NCBI RefSeq assembly: GCF_011927835.1
Contig: NZ_JAATJH010000002.1
Span: 186,001 to 250,000, forward strand
Direction of reading: 5' to 3'
Length of the DNA: 64,000 bases
Source: Neolewinella antarctica
GTDB lineage: Bacteria > Bacteroidota > Bacteroidia > Chitinophagales > Saprospiraceae
The translations under genes and the position numbers were made by a program. Below, in pieces: positions 34,669 to 43,971 of this stretch (within the stretch, counting starts at the first letter, position 1; each line of letters begins with the position of its first letter). Below the pieces are notes generated by a model, which saw only the letters and a list, made by a program, of their open reading frames with translations, was not told where the DNA came from and did no database searches.

Positions 34669-34897
34669 CAAACGTCAAATCTCCCGTGAACCCCACTTTT
34701 TAATAACTTTACCCCGTTACCGTTCGTCGATTTCCCGCGGACGTTCATCGGCATCTACCCGGGCTTATCGTAAATACGAAGCTATGATTGGCGTGGTGCG
34801 GGCCGGGTAACTATCTTCGGATCGTTAACGGCGGCGTATCCATTACAGATTACCGTGGCAGCCGGCCCGGACAACTACACAACAAACACCATTCGTC

Positions 34898-36685
34898 ATG
34901 AAACTCACTACCCTCTCTAAGCTACTCATCACCTTTCTCATCGTCGGTGTCGTGGGCTTTCTACTCTGGCAGTTTTCGCCGGACGTGCAGATCGAAGAAT
35001 CGCAACAGCTCGACGGGATTAACGTCGACGGGAGTGACGTCAATAACATCACCAACGCGGATAAACTACCGCTCGCGGGCACCCAACGCTCGAGCAAAGT
35101 CCGTGACCTACCGCTGACGAGAATGGCCGCTTACGCCTGGAACGCGCAGTCCGGCATCATCGGCGCGAACGGCGGGCCATTCACGACGGAAGGCTCGATG
35201 ATGGAAGCCAATAACGTGAACCTGGAGATCATTCGCCAGGACTGGCTCTCGGAACTGCGGAACTTACAAATGAAATTCGTACAGGAATTCGACGCCGGCG
35301 AAGCCAACCCCGACCAGGGCGTGTTCGCCATCATGATGATGGGCGACGGCGCGCCTTATTACATCTCGTCCGTCCAGCAGGCCCTGAACGACAAGTACGG
35401 CGAGGACAAATACCACGTGCAGGTGGTCGGTGCGGTCGGCCTCAGCTACGGCGAGGACAAACTGATCGGCCCACCGAAGTGGAAGATGGACCCGCAATCC
35501 ATGCGCGGCGCACTCATCTCTACGGTAATTGGTGACGGTGACTGGGTGACGACGGTGAATTATGCTTTCGCAAACGGCATCCCCGTCAACCCCGACCCGA
35601 CTACCTACGACCCCGAAGCCGTCAACTTCTACGCCTCGGCGAACGACGACTACATCGAATCCGCGAAGGAACTGATTAAGTCCGTCAACGAAGGCTGGAC
35701 GATCCCCCTCAAGGAAATCAAGGACGGTAAACTCACCGGCCGCACGGTCAACAAAACCATCGACGGTTGCGCCACCTGGACGCCGGGCGATAAGATGGTC
35801 TTTGACGCGATCGATGGTTACACCGACATCGTTTCTACCAAGGAATTCAATAACCAAATGGCTACGACCGTCATCGCGGTCAAGGAATGGTGTGAAGAGA
35901 ACCCGGAAATCGTGAGTAACATTCTTAAGGCCAGCTATACGAGCTCGAACCAAATGAAGTTGTTCGACGACTGGCGCCGCCGCGCGGCCGAAGCCGTCAC
36001 GACCACCTACGAAATGGAGGATGCCGACTACTGGTACGACATGTTCCAGGGGCAAAAAGGCGAAAAAGGCGGCATCAGCTACAACATGGGCGGCTCCCGC
36101 GTTTTCAACCTGGCCGATGCGCGCCAGTACTACGGCATGGAAGACGGCGTGAATCGCTACAAGGCAGTGTACGACCAAGTGTCTTATTACCTCAAGGAGC
36201 TGAACCCCGCCGGTTTTAACCAGAACGTGAAGCGGATCATCCCCTACGACGAAGCAGTGAACCTGGATTACGTCAAGGCCGTCCGCGACATTGAAGCTGG
36301 TGAAGCTTACACGACGGATTACAGTGGAAAAGCCCGTTCCGTCCTCGCCGAAGGGGAGTGGAACATTAATTTCGGTAGTGGACGCGCGACCCTCGGCCCC
36401 GGCGCGTCTGACGTGCTCGACCAGATCTTCAACCTACTCATCCAGGCCGAAGACGCCAAGCTCGAAATGGTCGGTTTCACGGACAACGTCGGTAACCCGG
36501 ATAATAACTTCATCCTCAGCCAGAACCGGGCGCAGGCGGTGCAGACTTATATGATCCAGAAGGGTATTCCCGCTAGTCGTTTCCAGAAGGTGGAAGGCAA
36601 GGGGGAGGCTAGTCCGGTAGCGGATAATAGTACTTCTCAGGGGCGGGCAAAGAATCGCCGGGTGGTGGTTACGTTGCTTAATTAG
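34898..36685 (+). CDS. ABC transporter substrate-binding protein fused to an OmpA peptidoglycan-binding domain
   Basis: A 595-residue fusion. Residues 8-25 (KLLITFLIVGVVGFLLWQF) form an N-terminal membrane anchor. Residues about 70-450 resemble a periplasmic substrate-binding protein of the NitT/TauT type (AYAWNAQSGIIGANGG, VFAIMMMGDGAPYYISSVQQAL, VDGCATWTPGDKMVFDAIDG). Residues about 480-595 are an OmpA-like domain: INFGSGRATLGPGAS, MVGFTDNVGNPDNN with the Asp, LSQNRAQAV, and GRAKNRRVVV with the Arg that bind diaminopimelate. It would tie a solute receptor to the cell wall. A permease and an ATPase follow on the same strand, which supports an importer. The substrate is unknown. Confidence 0.85.
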   Translation: MKLTTLSKLLITFLIVGVVGFLLWQFSPDVQIEESQQLDGINVDGSDVNNITNADKLPLAGTQRSSKVRDLPLTRMAAYAWNAQSGIIGANGGPFTTEGSMMEANNVNLEIIRQDWLSELRNLQMKFVQEFDAGEANPDQGVFAIMMMGDGAPYYISSVQQALNDKYGEDKYHVQVVGAVGLSYGEDKLIGPPKWKMDPQSMRGALISTVIGDGDWVTTVNYAFANGIPVNPDPTTYDPEAVNFYASANDDYIESAKELIKSVNEGWTIPLKEIKDGKLTGRTVNKTIDGCATWTPGDKMVFDAIDGYTDIVSTKEFNNQMATTVIAVKEWCEENPEIVSNILKASYTSSNQMKLFDDWRRRAAEAVTTTYEMEDADYWYDMFQGQKGEKGGISYNMGGSRVFNLADARQYYGMEDGVNRYKAVYDQVSYYLKELNPAGFNQNVKRIIPYDEAVNLDYVKAVRDIEAGEAYTTDYSGKARSVLAEGEWNINFGSGRATLGPGASDVLDQIFNLLIQAEDAKLEMVGFTDNVGNPDNNFILSQNRAQAVQTYMIQKGIPASRFQKVEGKGEASPVADNSTSQGRAKNRRVVVTLLN

Positions 36686-36738
36686 GCTGGTAGTCTGTTA
36701 GGCGGTAGGAAATTAGGCGGTAGGCTGGTAGGCGGTAG
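36684..36738. repeat. TAGGCGGTAGG heptamer cluster, left half of an inverted pair
   Basis: Imperfect TAGGCGG units that are the reverse complement of the CCGCCTA array at 36821-36869. Together they flank about 80 bp of unique DNA between the OmpA-SBP and permease genes. Confidence 0.8.
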
Positions 36739-36817
36739 TGTGACGAATCTAATTGCAAAATTGGTTCAAGATTTTAGCGCTGGAATGAGGCACACGTAGG
36801 ATAGAAATTTTACTTGC

Positions 36818-36869
<52 letters not shown>

Positions 36870-36898
36870 AAATTTCCCCAAAATCTATTCCCACACAA

Positions 36899-37684
36899 AT
36901 GGCCAATCTAAACATCGCCTCCTGGTTCAAGCCCTTCGAGCGGATCGCGAAAGAGCATACGGCCCTAATCTCCGGCGTCTGGATCGTGCTGGTGCTGGCG
37001 CTCTGGTTCATCGGCACGTCGGGGGCGACGAAGCTTTTTCCACCGCCTTCGCTGGTGTGGGCTGGGTTCGTCGATCTGTTCAACGAGGGGTTGGTGCGGC
37101 ACGTCGGGTCGAGCCTCTGGCTGTGCGCGCAGGCTACGGTGATCTCGATCGTGGTGAGTTTGGTGGTGGCTTACTTGGCGCCCATCCCGGCGTTCCGTCC
37201 GGTAGCGGTGATGCTTTCGCGGATGCGGTACTTGCCTTTGACGGGCATCACTTTCTACATGGCGATGGTGGTGAACGACGCGCGGGATATGCAGGTGTTG
37301 GTTTTGGTCGTCTTTATGAGCCTTTACTTCATTACGTCTCTACTCGGGGTAGTAGCCGCCATCCCTCAGGAAGAACTGGACCACGCCCGCTCGCTCCAGT
37401 GCTCCCGCTGGGAAGTGCTCTGGGAGGTCGTCATCAAAGGTCGCTTGGATTACGTCATCGAAGTCCTCCGCCAGAACCTGGCCATCACCTGGATGATGCT
37501 GGTGACGGTAGAATCCATCCTCATCGCCGCCGGTGGCCTGGGAGTCCTCATTAAAAACTCAGACCGCTTTGCCAACCACGGCCGGATCGTCGCACTCCAA
37601 ATCGTCATCTTGTTGGTCGGTCTCGGCATTGACGTTTTCCTGAATTTTCTCCGCCGCCTTCTCTTCCGCTACTCAAAAATCTAG
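36899..37684 (+). CDS. ABC transporter permease, NitT/TauT (SsuC/TauC) type
   Basis: A 261-residue inner-membrane permease with about six helices (SGVWIVLVLALWFIGTS, LWLCAQATVISIVVSLVVAYL, LVLVVFMSLYFITSLLGVVAA, VLIVLLVGLGIDVF-like at the end). The EAA-type loop reads EELDHARSLQCSRWEVLWEVVIKG, where the ATPase docks. It lies between the OmpA-SBP gene and the ATPase gene, so these three probably form one importer. Confidence 0.9.
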   Translation: MANLNIASWFKPFERIAKEHTALISGVWIVLVLALWFIGTSGATKLFPPPSLVWAGFVDLFNEGLVRHVGSSLWLCAQATVISIVVSLVVAYLAPIPAFRPVAVMLSRMRYLPLTGITFYMAMVVNDARDMQVLVLVVFMSLYFITSLLGVVAAIPQEELDHARSLQCSRWEVLWEVVIKGRLDYVIEVLRQNLAITWMMLVTVESILIAAGGLGVLIKNSDRFANHGRIVALQIVILLVGLGIDVFLNFLRRLLFRYSKI

Positions 37685-37712
37685 TAAGAAATAAAATAGC
37701 ACCCTAACTACC

Positions 37713-37783
37713 GGACCAAAGACCCCAGACCAAAGACCCTAGACCAGAGACCCCAGATCAAAGACCAAAGACCAAAGACCAAA
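37713..37783. repeat. AGACCAA/AGACCCC heptamer array before the ABC ATPase gene
   Basis: About ten heptamers of mixed AGACCAA, AGACCCC and AGACCCT run into the base before ATG 37785. The ATPase's ribosome-binding region is therefore built from repeat sequence. Confidence 0.9.
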
Positions 37784-37784
37784 A

Positions 37785-38633
37785 ATGCCAACCTACAACC
37801 AAGCCGAAGCCATCCTCCAGGTCCAAGACGTCGGCGTAGCCTACGGGGATAAGCAGATCATCCAAAACATCAACTTTACGGAGAAGGACGTTCTTCGCCC
37901 GGACCAAGTGCAGGGGCAAACGATCGCTTTCGTAGGCCGCTCCGGACGGGGGAAATCAACACTCTTTCGTTCGCTTGCCGGCCTTGAAAAACCAACCCAG
38001 GGTACGATTCTCATTTCCGATTTGGATGCTCAGGAGCAGGAGGGCCACCCACCTTTGCGCGGCGTGCGGGAGGGCGACGTTGGCTTCGTCAGTCAAAACT
38101 ACGTGCTGTTCCGCCACAAGACGATCGAGCAGGCTATGGAGTTCGCCATGCGGAAGCGGGAGGATGTTTCCGAGACGGAGAAGGGGAAAATGATCACGCA
38201 GCACCTGAAGGATTGGGGGCTCTACCAGGTCAAAGACCAGTACCCTAACGAGCTCTCCGGTGGCCAGCGGCAGCGAACGGCTATTCTGGAGCAGGTCCTG
38301 AGTTCTACGAACTACATCATCATGGACGAGCCTTTCTCCGGTCTGGACGTAGGTAATATTCAGAACGTCATCAACGCCTTCAAGCTAATTAACCTCAGCC
38401 ACGAATTAGCTACGATCATTTTTTGTACTCACGATATTGAGTTAGCCGTGGAGTTAGCGGACTCGCTCTACGTCATCGGCTACCCCACCAAACCGGGAGG
38501 TGGCCTCGATAACGTCGGCACGCTGGTCAAGCATTTTGACCTGAAAGCGCGCGGAATCGCCTGGTCCGATCAGTTTAGCCGGGAGCACCAACTGCTGGTG
38601 GAAGAAGTCAAGCAAGCTATTCTGGACAGCTGA
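37785..38633 (+). CDS. ABC transporter ATP-binding protein
   Basis: A 282-residue ATPase. Walker A is GRSGRGKST, Q loop FVSQNYVLF, signature LSGGQRQRTAI, Walker B YIIMDEPFSGLD, and switch His in FCTHDIELAVELAD. It is of the NitT/TauT-SsuB type by context and by the preceding permease. A long inserted sequence at about 75-95 (DAQEQEGHPPLRGVREGD) is atypical. Start ATG 37785 lies directly after the heptamer array. Confidence 0.93.
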   Translation: MPTYNQAEAILQVQDVGVAYGDKQIIQNINFTEKDVLRPDQVQGQTIAFVGRSGRGKSTLFRSLAGLEKPTQGTILISDLDAQEQEGHPPLRGVREGDVGFVSQNYVLFRHKTIEQAMEFAMRKREDVSETEKGKMITQHLKDWGLYQVKDQYPNELSGGQRQRTAILEQVLSSTNYIIMDEPFSGLDVGNIQNVINAFKLINLSHELATIIFCTHDIELAVELADSLYVIGYPTKPGGGLDNVGTLVKHFDLKARGIAWSDQFSREHQLLVEEVKQAILDS

Positions 38634-38809
38634 ACCAGGCCCACCGTTAAAATTCGTCGGCGTCGACTTTTAGGTAGCTGCAATTCAAAAATAACCGGCA
38701 CCTTTGCCTTCCTTTTGGAAAAAAGAGAGACCGGTGGGAAACGCTCAATATCCCCGCTTCCCCACGACGTTCACTCAGCAACTACTCCTCCGCTCAGCAG
38801 CCGCCGCCC

Positions 38810-40252
38810 GTGACCAACACTCCCCCGATTCTCATCCGCCCCGGCAACTTCAAAGCCGAGGACCACTGGTACCCCAAAGCGCTCAACGCGACCATACACC
38901 CCATGGTGGCCTTTTTCCTCAATTTGGACAAAGAGCGCATCGTCAACCGCTACTGCCACCTCAACCCCCAGGTCGACAAGGAAAAGCTACGCGAATTGCT
39001 CAGCTACCAGTGCAAGCACTTCCTGTGGGGTGGGGCCGACCTGATCAACGCGACCACCGCCGACGGTCGCCGCCGCATGGTGGTCATCGAAAATAACTCC
39101 TGCCCTTCCGGTCAGAAATCCATGCCGCTACTGGACGACCACCAGGAGGAGGGCAGCTACCAGAAGTTGATCGAGCGGACCTTCCTACCACTCGTCAACA
39201 AGAAAGGTAGAAGGGGGGAAGGTAAGCTCGCCGTCGTCTACGATAAAAACCCGATGGAAGCCAGCGGGTACGCCGAGACCATTGCCGACGTTTTCGATGA
39301 GGAAGTGCTCTACGTAACGGACTACCGCGGCGCGGACTCCCGCAACCTCAAGTTTGAAGACGATCAACTCCACGCGTTGCACGAAGGTGAGTGGGTTCCG
39401 CTTCGCGCCGTGTTCCGCTACCTGACCCAGCGTCCCTGGTCGCGCTTGCCGATCACCTGCAAAAAGACCAGGATTCTGAACCCCATCATCGCCTGCCTTG
39501 CGGGCGGTCGAAACAAAATGATGGCGGCCAAAGCCTACGATCTGTTCAACGCGGAACTACGCGAACACGGGCTGCACATCCACACGCCGGAGACGATCTG
39601 GGACGTGACGAAGGCGCAAATCCCGCTCTGGGTGGACAAACTCGGCGGGCACGCCGTCGTCAAGGTTCCGTACAGCAACGCCGGCCAGGGCGTCTTTACG
39701 ATCACCAGCCCCGCCGAGCTCGACGCCTTCATGGCCACCGAAATCGACTATGAACGCTTCATCGTCCAGAGCCTGATCGGTAATTCGGAGTGGAGCTCGG
39801 GGACGGAGAAAGGCAAATTTTTTCACGTCGGCACCATCCCCGATAAGAAAAATCGCACTTACGTAACCGACGTCCGGTTGATGGTATCCAGCACTGAGTC
39901 CGGCATCCGTCCGCTTTGTTGCTACTCGCGGCGGGCGGCGGAACCGCTGACGGAACACCTCGAGAACGGCGCCGATTCGTGGGCGATGCTCGGGACGAAT
40001 CTATCCCAGAAAGTCGGTGAAGAACAGTGGTCGAGCGACGCCACGCGGCTAATGCTCATGGACCGGCGCGACTTCAATAAACTCGGTATTGGGCTGGACG
40101 ATCTCATCGAGGGCTACCTCCAGACGGTCCTTTCCACCATCGCCATCGACCAAATGGCCGAGCGGCTGTTCACCAAAAAAGGCCAGTTCAGTATGCGCCT
40201 CTTTGCCTCCCTTAACGAAGACCCGACGCTGCTCGGGGAAATCCTCCGCTGA
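38810..40252 (+). CDS. ATP-grasp domain protein of unknown substrate
   Basis: A 480-residue protein starting at GTG 38810. The ATP-grasp-like part spans the middle: GGHAVVKVPYSNAGQGVFTI (lysine-containing ATP-binding strand and glycine loop), YERFIVQSLIG, then TDVRLMVSS. An N-terminal segment has MVVIENNSCPSGQKSMP, and SMRLFASLNEDPTLLGE lies at the end. ATP-grasp enzymes join a carboxylate to an amine or thiol through an acyl phosphate. It is separated by only 2 bp from the GshB-like gene, so they are surely cotranscribed. Product unknown. Confidence 0.8.
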   Translation: MTNTPPILIRPGNFKAEDHWYPKALNATIHPMVAFFLNLDKERIVNRYCHLNPQVDKEKLRELLSYQCKHFLWGGADLINATTADGRRRMVVIENNSCPSGQKSMPLLDDHQEEGSYQKLIERTFLPLVNKKGRRGEGKLAVVYDKNPMEASGYAETIADVFDEEVLYVTDYRGADSRNLKFEDDQLHALHEGEWVPLRAVFRYLTQRPWSRLPITCKKTRILNPIIACLAGGRNKMMAAKAYDLFNAELREHGLHIHTPETIWDVTKAQIPLWVDKLGGHAVVKVPYSNAGQGVFTITSPAELDAFMATEIDYERFIVQSLIGNSEWSSGTEKGKFFHVGTIPDKKNRTYVTDVRLMVSSTESGIRPLCCYSRRAAEPLTEHLENGADSWAMLGTNLSQKVGEEQWSSDATRLMLMDRRDFNKLGIGLDDLIEGYLQTVLSTIAIDQMAERLFTKKGQFSMRLFASLNEDPTLLGEILR

Positions 40253-40254
40253 AG

Positions 40255-41277
40255 ATGCGTACCCTCATTTTAACCGACCATTCCGGGCATTCCGACCAGA
40301 ATTCCGTCTACGCCCTGGCCCGGTGCCTGGCCAACGACCCCCGCTCTTCCCGCGTCGACGTGGCATCTCGCGGCAGCGCCCAAAATACCGCTTTGTTTCA
40401 GGAAGGGGCGCTGGCGCGGGTGCAAGGAATAACCGTGAGGGAGCAATTTGAATTCGATCCGACCGGCCGACAATTCGCCGAGCAACTAACTATGCTCCAC
40501 CCGAAAGACTACGACCTGATCTGGCTAAGGCTGCCCCACCCAATCGCCCCCGCCCTGGCCAGAGCGATGAACTACCTCGACCAAAATACGAACACCGTAG
40601 TCATCAACCGCCCCAGCGGCATGCTGGAGACGGGCGATAAAGCTTGGTTACTCAACTGGGAAAAATACTCCGCCCCGATGGCGCTCGTCAAATCCGACGA
40701 AGAGGTTTTAGCCTTTACGGATCAGCGCAAAACGGTTCTTAAACCCCTCCGGGCGCACGGCGGCAAGGGCATCGCGAAGGTGCACAACGGCGAAGTGGAA
40801 GTGGACGGCATAACCCAATCACTCCAAGCCTGGTTAACTGCTCATCAACAAGAATTAGAAACCGACGGCTATCTCGCCGTGAAATTTCTGGAGAACGTCA
40901 GCAAGGGGGACAAACGGATTTTAGTCGTCAACGGTAAGGTGCTCGGTGCCTCTCTGCGGGTACCGGCCGCGGGCGAATGGCTCTGCAACGTCGCCCAGGG
41001 CGGCACTTCCGTCGGTTCCGAAATAACGCCGGAAGAAGCCGAGATGGTCGCCGCCATCTCTCCCGCGCTACTTGAAAAAGGCGTTGTTTTCTACGGCATG
41101 GATACGCTGGAAGACGACGACGGCAAACGCCTTCTTTCCGAACTCAACACCATGAGCATCGGTGGCTTCCCCCAGGCGGAGGCGCAATCCGGCCAGCCGG
41201 TCGTTCAGCGAGCGATCGACGAAATATTTACTTATTACCGCAAGCAGCAGCTTGCTAACTCAGCATTACGCGAATGA
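40255..41277 (+). CDS. Glutathione synthetase (GshB)-like ATP-grasp ligase
   Basis: A 340-residue ATP-grasp ligase. GshB-like blocks are INRPSGMLETGDKAWLLNW, VLKPLRAHGGKGI (ATP lysine and glycine loop), YLAVKFLENVSKGDKRILVVNGKVLGASLRV, NVAQGGTSVGSEIT and the metal-binding FYGMDTLEDDDGKRLLSELNTMSIGGF. It lacks the full GshA/GshB context, so it may act on another gamma-glutamyl or amino-acid substrate. The upstream ATP-grasp gene is 2 bp away and the downstream deacylase overlaps by 4 bp (ATGA). Confidence 0.85.
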   Translation: MRTLILTDHSGHSDQNSVYALARCLANDPRSSRVDVASRGSAQNTALFQEGALARVQGITVREQFEFDPTGRQFAEQLTMLHPKDYDLIWLRLPHPIAPALARAMNYLDQNTNTVVINRPSGMLETGDKAWLLNWEKYSAPMALVKSDEEVLAFTDQRKTVLKPLRAHGGKGIAKVHNGEVEVDGITQSLQAWLTAHQQELETDGYLAVKFLENVSKGDKRILVVNGKVLGASLRVPAAGEWLCNVAQGGTSVGSEITPEEAEMVAAISPALLEKGVVFYGMDTLEDDDGKRLLSELNTMSIGGFPQAEAQSGQPVVQRAIDEIFTYYRKQQLANSALRE

Positions 41278-42242
41278 TCAGCGACAACGATTTTATCCCC
41301 ATCATCGAGGACCTTAGTGAAGCGAAAGTGGAGCCCGGCACGACCCAGCGGTTCTGGCTTAAGATTATTTCCGACGGACTCGGTGAGCCCGTAAAAATTC
41401 CGATTTTGTACGCACGGGGTCTGACGGACGGCCCGGTGCTGGGCCTGACGGCTGCCGTCCACGGTGACGAACTAAACGGTATCCGTGTCATCCAGCGCCT
41501 GTTTGATGATTTACCGGTCAAGGAGATCAGGGGGACGGTCATCGGCGTACTCGTCGTGAACGTACCCGGGTTTTTCCGCCAGCAGCGGTTCTTTTCCGAC
41601 GGAGTGGACCTTAACCACATGATGCCCGGCCGGGAGGGCGGCAACGCGAGCCAACTCTACGCGCACCGCGTCCTGGAGCGGATCGTGAAGCACTTCGACT
41701 ACATTCTCGACCTGCACACGGCCAGCCGTGGGCGAACCAATAGTTATTACATCCGTGCGGACATGTCGGCGGAATCGACGCGGCAGTTAGCGATGTTGCA
41801 AAACCCGCAGCTGATCGTGCACAATCCACCGAGTGACGGAACGCTGCGCGGCGCGGCGGCGGAAGCTGAAATCCCCGCAATTACCCTGGAAGTAGGTAAC
41901 CCGGGCGTCTATCAAAAACGACTGATTCGGAGTGGACTGGCCGGGATTCACAACGTGCTTTCTCATCTTGGGATCACCGACGACGAGATCGAGCCGGCGG
42001 AGACGCCACCGATCCTTTGCCGCAAAAGTTACTGGCTGTATACGGACGCCGGCGGGCTGCTGACGGTGGAGGTTGAGTTGCTGCAAGTAGTCAAAGCCGG
42101 TGAAGTTGTCGCGGTATTGCGGGACGTGTTCGGGCGGGTCAAGAAAAAATTCCAAGCGCCCGAGAATGGAGTCGTTATCGGTAAGAGCACAATGCCAGTG
42201 AATTCTTCCGGCGGGCGGATTCTACATTTAGGAATCGTTTGA
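41274..42242 (+). CDS. Succinylglutamate desuccinylase/aspartoacylase-family zinc hydrolase
   Basis: A 322-residue M14-like zinc hydrolase. Metal ligands are VHGDE (HxxE) and LDLHTASRG (His); PAITLEVGNPG near 210 supplies the catalytic Glu region. The C-terminal third is a beta-rich domain as in AstE/AspA relatives. Such enzymes remove acyl groups from acyl-amino acids or act as carboxypeptidases. It ends a tight three-gene unit with two ATP-grasp ligases, so it may trim or recycle their amide product. The substrate is unknown. Confidence 0.88.
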   Translation: MISDNDFIPIIEDLSEAKVEPGTTQRFWLKIISDGLGEPVKIPILYARGLTDGPVLGLTAAVHGDELNGIRVIQRLFDDLPVKEIRGTVIGVLVVNVPGFFRQQRFFSDGVDLNHMMPGREGGNASQLYAHRVLERIVKHFDYILDLHTASRGRTNSYYIRADMSAESTRQLAMLQNPQLIVHNPPSDGTLRGAAAEAEIPAITLEVGNPGVYQKRLIRSGLAGIHNVLSHLGITDDEIEPAETPPILCRKSYWLYTDAGGLLTVEVELLQVVKAGEVVAVLRDVFGRVKKKFQAPENGVVIGKSTMPVNSSGGRILHLGIV

Positions 42243-42273
42243 TCGCTCACCGTTAATCTTAATCCTCGCTGCT

Positions 42274-42360
42274 ATGGATCCGGCGACTAAAACACGGCTG
42301 CAGTACCTGGCGGCCGTACACAATAATGCAGATAGGCTTGAGTTGGAGATGATTAAATGA
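42274..42360 (+). CDS. Possible 28-codon ORF or gene remnant
   Basis: ATG 42274 to TGA 42360 encodes a short charged peptide (begins MDPATKTRLQYLAAV, ends LELEMIK). It could be a leaderless peptide, a truncated gene remnant or chance. It lies between the deacylase and metallophosphoesterase genes. No homology is recognised. Confidence 0.2.
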   Translation: MDPATKTRLQYLAAVHNNADRLELEMIK

Positions 42361-42433
42361 ATGAAAGCGGGAATCAAGCAAACAATTGTTACATTCACCA
42401 GTCCATCCTCTCAGCCGTTAAAACCAGTTTCTC

Positions 42434-43189
42434 TTGTTAAAGATCGCGCAAATTACCGACGCCCACCTCCTACCCCGGGGGCAACGCTTGATGGACCTCG
42501 ACGTCATGGAACGTTTTGAACGAGTCCTGGCGGATGCCAAGAAATTTGACCCGGACGCTTACTTTTTTACCGGTGACTTTTGTGCCTCCGAGCCGAAAGA
42601 GTGGGTGTTCGAATGGCTTGCCCCCAGGCTTGCGCAACTCGGCAAGCCGTACTACCTCATCCCCGGTAACCACGACGACCGCAGCATGATGCGCCGCCAC
42701 CTCGACCTGCCCGGGAAGGGGGACGAGCCCATCCTGCAAGCAATGGAGCTAAAGGGTGAATCGTTTTTGTTCCTCGACACGCGCTACGGGGAATTTGACC
42801 AAGCACAACTGGTCTGGCTGGAGCATCACCTCAACACCAAACCCGGCAGCCACGTCATCATGCACCACCCGCCGATCAAGCTCGGTCAGCCGTTCATGGA
42901 CAACAACTTTTTCCTAAAGAATCCAGAACGACTACAAAGCATCCTCCGGGAGGCCCATAGCCCCGTCCACGTTTTCTGTGGGCATTACCATTCCGCCCGC
43001 ACCGTGCACGACGACAATATCTTTGTCCACCTCTGCCCCCCGACGAGCTTTTACATCAAGCCGAACGCGGAAGTGTTCGAGCAAGATTTTCTACCGCCCG
43101 GCTACCACCAAATTACCTGGACGAAGAACTACCGTGTCCGCGTTACCCCCGTTTATTTAGCCGAAAGCCCGCTGGTAGCGGCGGAGTAA
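42434..43189 (+). CDS. Calcineurin-like metallophosphoesterase (CpdA-like)
   Basis: A 251-residue phosphoesterase starting at TTG 42434. The two-metal motifs are complete: ITDAHL (DxH), FFTGDF (GD), LIPGNHDD (GNHD), HHPP (second His) and FCGHYH (GHxH). CpdA-like proteins hydrolyse cyclic nucleotides, but many relatives have other targets and the substrate here is unknown. The last 33 bp overlap the end of the convergent glycosyltransferase gene, an unusually tight tail-to-tail arrangement. Confidence 0.9.
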   Translation: MLKIAQITDAHLLPRGQRLMDLDVMERFERVLADAKKFDPDAYFFTGDFCASEPKEWVFEWLAPRLAQLGKPYYLIPGNHDDRSMMRRHLDLPGKGDEPILQAMELKGESFLFLDTRYGEFDQAQLVWLEHHLNTKPGSHVIMHHPPIKLGQPFMDNNFFLKNPERLQSILREAHSPVHVFCGHYHSARTVHDDNIFVHLCPPTSFYIKPNAEVFEQDFLPPGYHQITWTKNYRVRVTPVYLAESPLVAAE

Positions 43190-43903
43190 CCACCCGTTCG
43201 AAGCGCCCGCCCGGTAAGCCAGGTAGAGAAATACGTACATACTTTGCGTGAAGGCCACCCCGTGTTGCCGGTAACGCCGCGGAGAAGTAGTGACGTGACC
43301 GTCGAGTAAGCTTAACCGGCCCGAGGATTTTCCCAGGCGGCGGACCAGATCATTGTCCTCCAGCAAACTCATGCCCTCGTCGTATCCCCCGACCGACCGG
43401 AAATTTTGGGCGGTAACGAAAAGGGATTGATCCCCAAAACGAAAAGCCTCCACGTCGAAATCACTCAGCCAACCATAGACGTGCAAGAGGGAGAACCGCC
43501 GTTTAGTCGCGAAGCGTAGCGGGAACGTGGCAGTCGCTCCGGTGGTTGCCGCTTTCCTGAGTTGTCTTACCCAGTCGGCGGGTGGGGTCGTGTCCGCGTG
43601 TAGGAACCATAAATATGGCGCGGTGGCCTGACTTGCCCCGTGGTTCATCTGCCGCCCCCGCCCCCGGGGAGACTGCACGGTAACGCAACCCAGTGCGCGG
43701 GCGATGGAAACCGTCCCGTCCGTGCTGCCGCCGTCCGCCACGATCACCTCGATGCCGCCACTTCTCATTTCCGCCGCCAGGTGGCCGATGGTGACCGGCA
43801 GGGTGCTTGCTTCGTTTAGGGTGGGGATGATGACGGAACACCAGCGGGTAATACTCGCATTAGTCTTGCGTCGCGGATGCCGCTCGGTGAAATCCATTGC
43901 CAC
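43157..43903 (-). CDS. Family 2 glycosyltransferase (TIGR04283-like, arsenosugar-associated group)
   Basis: A 248-residue GT2 enzyme. The nucleotide-sugar fold is visible in SVIIPTLNEASTLP, VIVADGGSTDGTV and the DxD-type LWFLHADTTPP. Later, FGDQSLFV and GGYDEGMSLLEDNDLVRRL match this subfamily. The name arsenosugar-associated comes from its relatives' gene neighbourhoods; nothing nearby confirms that role. The second Met (MDFTERHP) may be the start. Overlaps the metallophosphoesterase 3' end by 33 bp. Confidence 0.87.
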   Translation of the reverse strand: MAMDFTERHPRRKTNASITRWCSVIIPTLNEASTLPVTIGHLAAEMRSGGIEVIVADGGSTDGTVSIARALGCVTVQSPRGRGRQMNHGASQATAPYLWFLHADTTPPADWVRQLRKAATTGATATFPLRFATKRRFSLLHVYGWLSDFDVEAFRFGDQSLFVTAQNFRSVGGYDEGMSLLEDNDLVRRLGKSSGRLSLLDGHVTTSPRRYRQHGVAFTQSMYVFLYLAYRAGASNGWLLRRYQRAFG

Positions 43904-43971
43904 GGAGAAAATTTAGGTTGCCTGCTGATCTTACTTGGAGAATATCCTTCACTGTAGAACCAGCTAAAAAG

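Larger units (their letters stand above)
34487..34897. other. 411-bp gene-free region between divergent HMG-CoA reductase and OmpA-SBP genes
   Basis: It holds four perfect CTTTGCT heptamers (34606-34633) and a TGCACCTGCGACCGCGCC copy (34651-34668). The remainder should contain the promoters of both divergent genes, but no exact TAnnTTTG was placed with confidence. No convincing ORF is seen. Confidence 0.6.

Noticed and set aside
40405-40440. GCTGGCGCGGGTGCAAGG in the GshB-like gene resembles the tail of the palindromic element
   Set aside because: Only about 15 bases match and the palindromic part is missing; chance in GC-rich coding DNA cannot be excluded.
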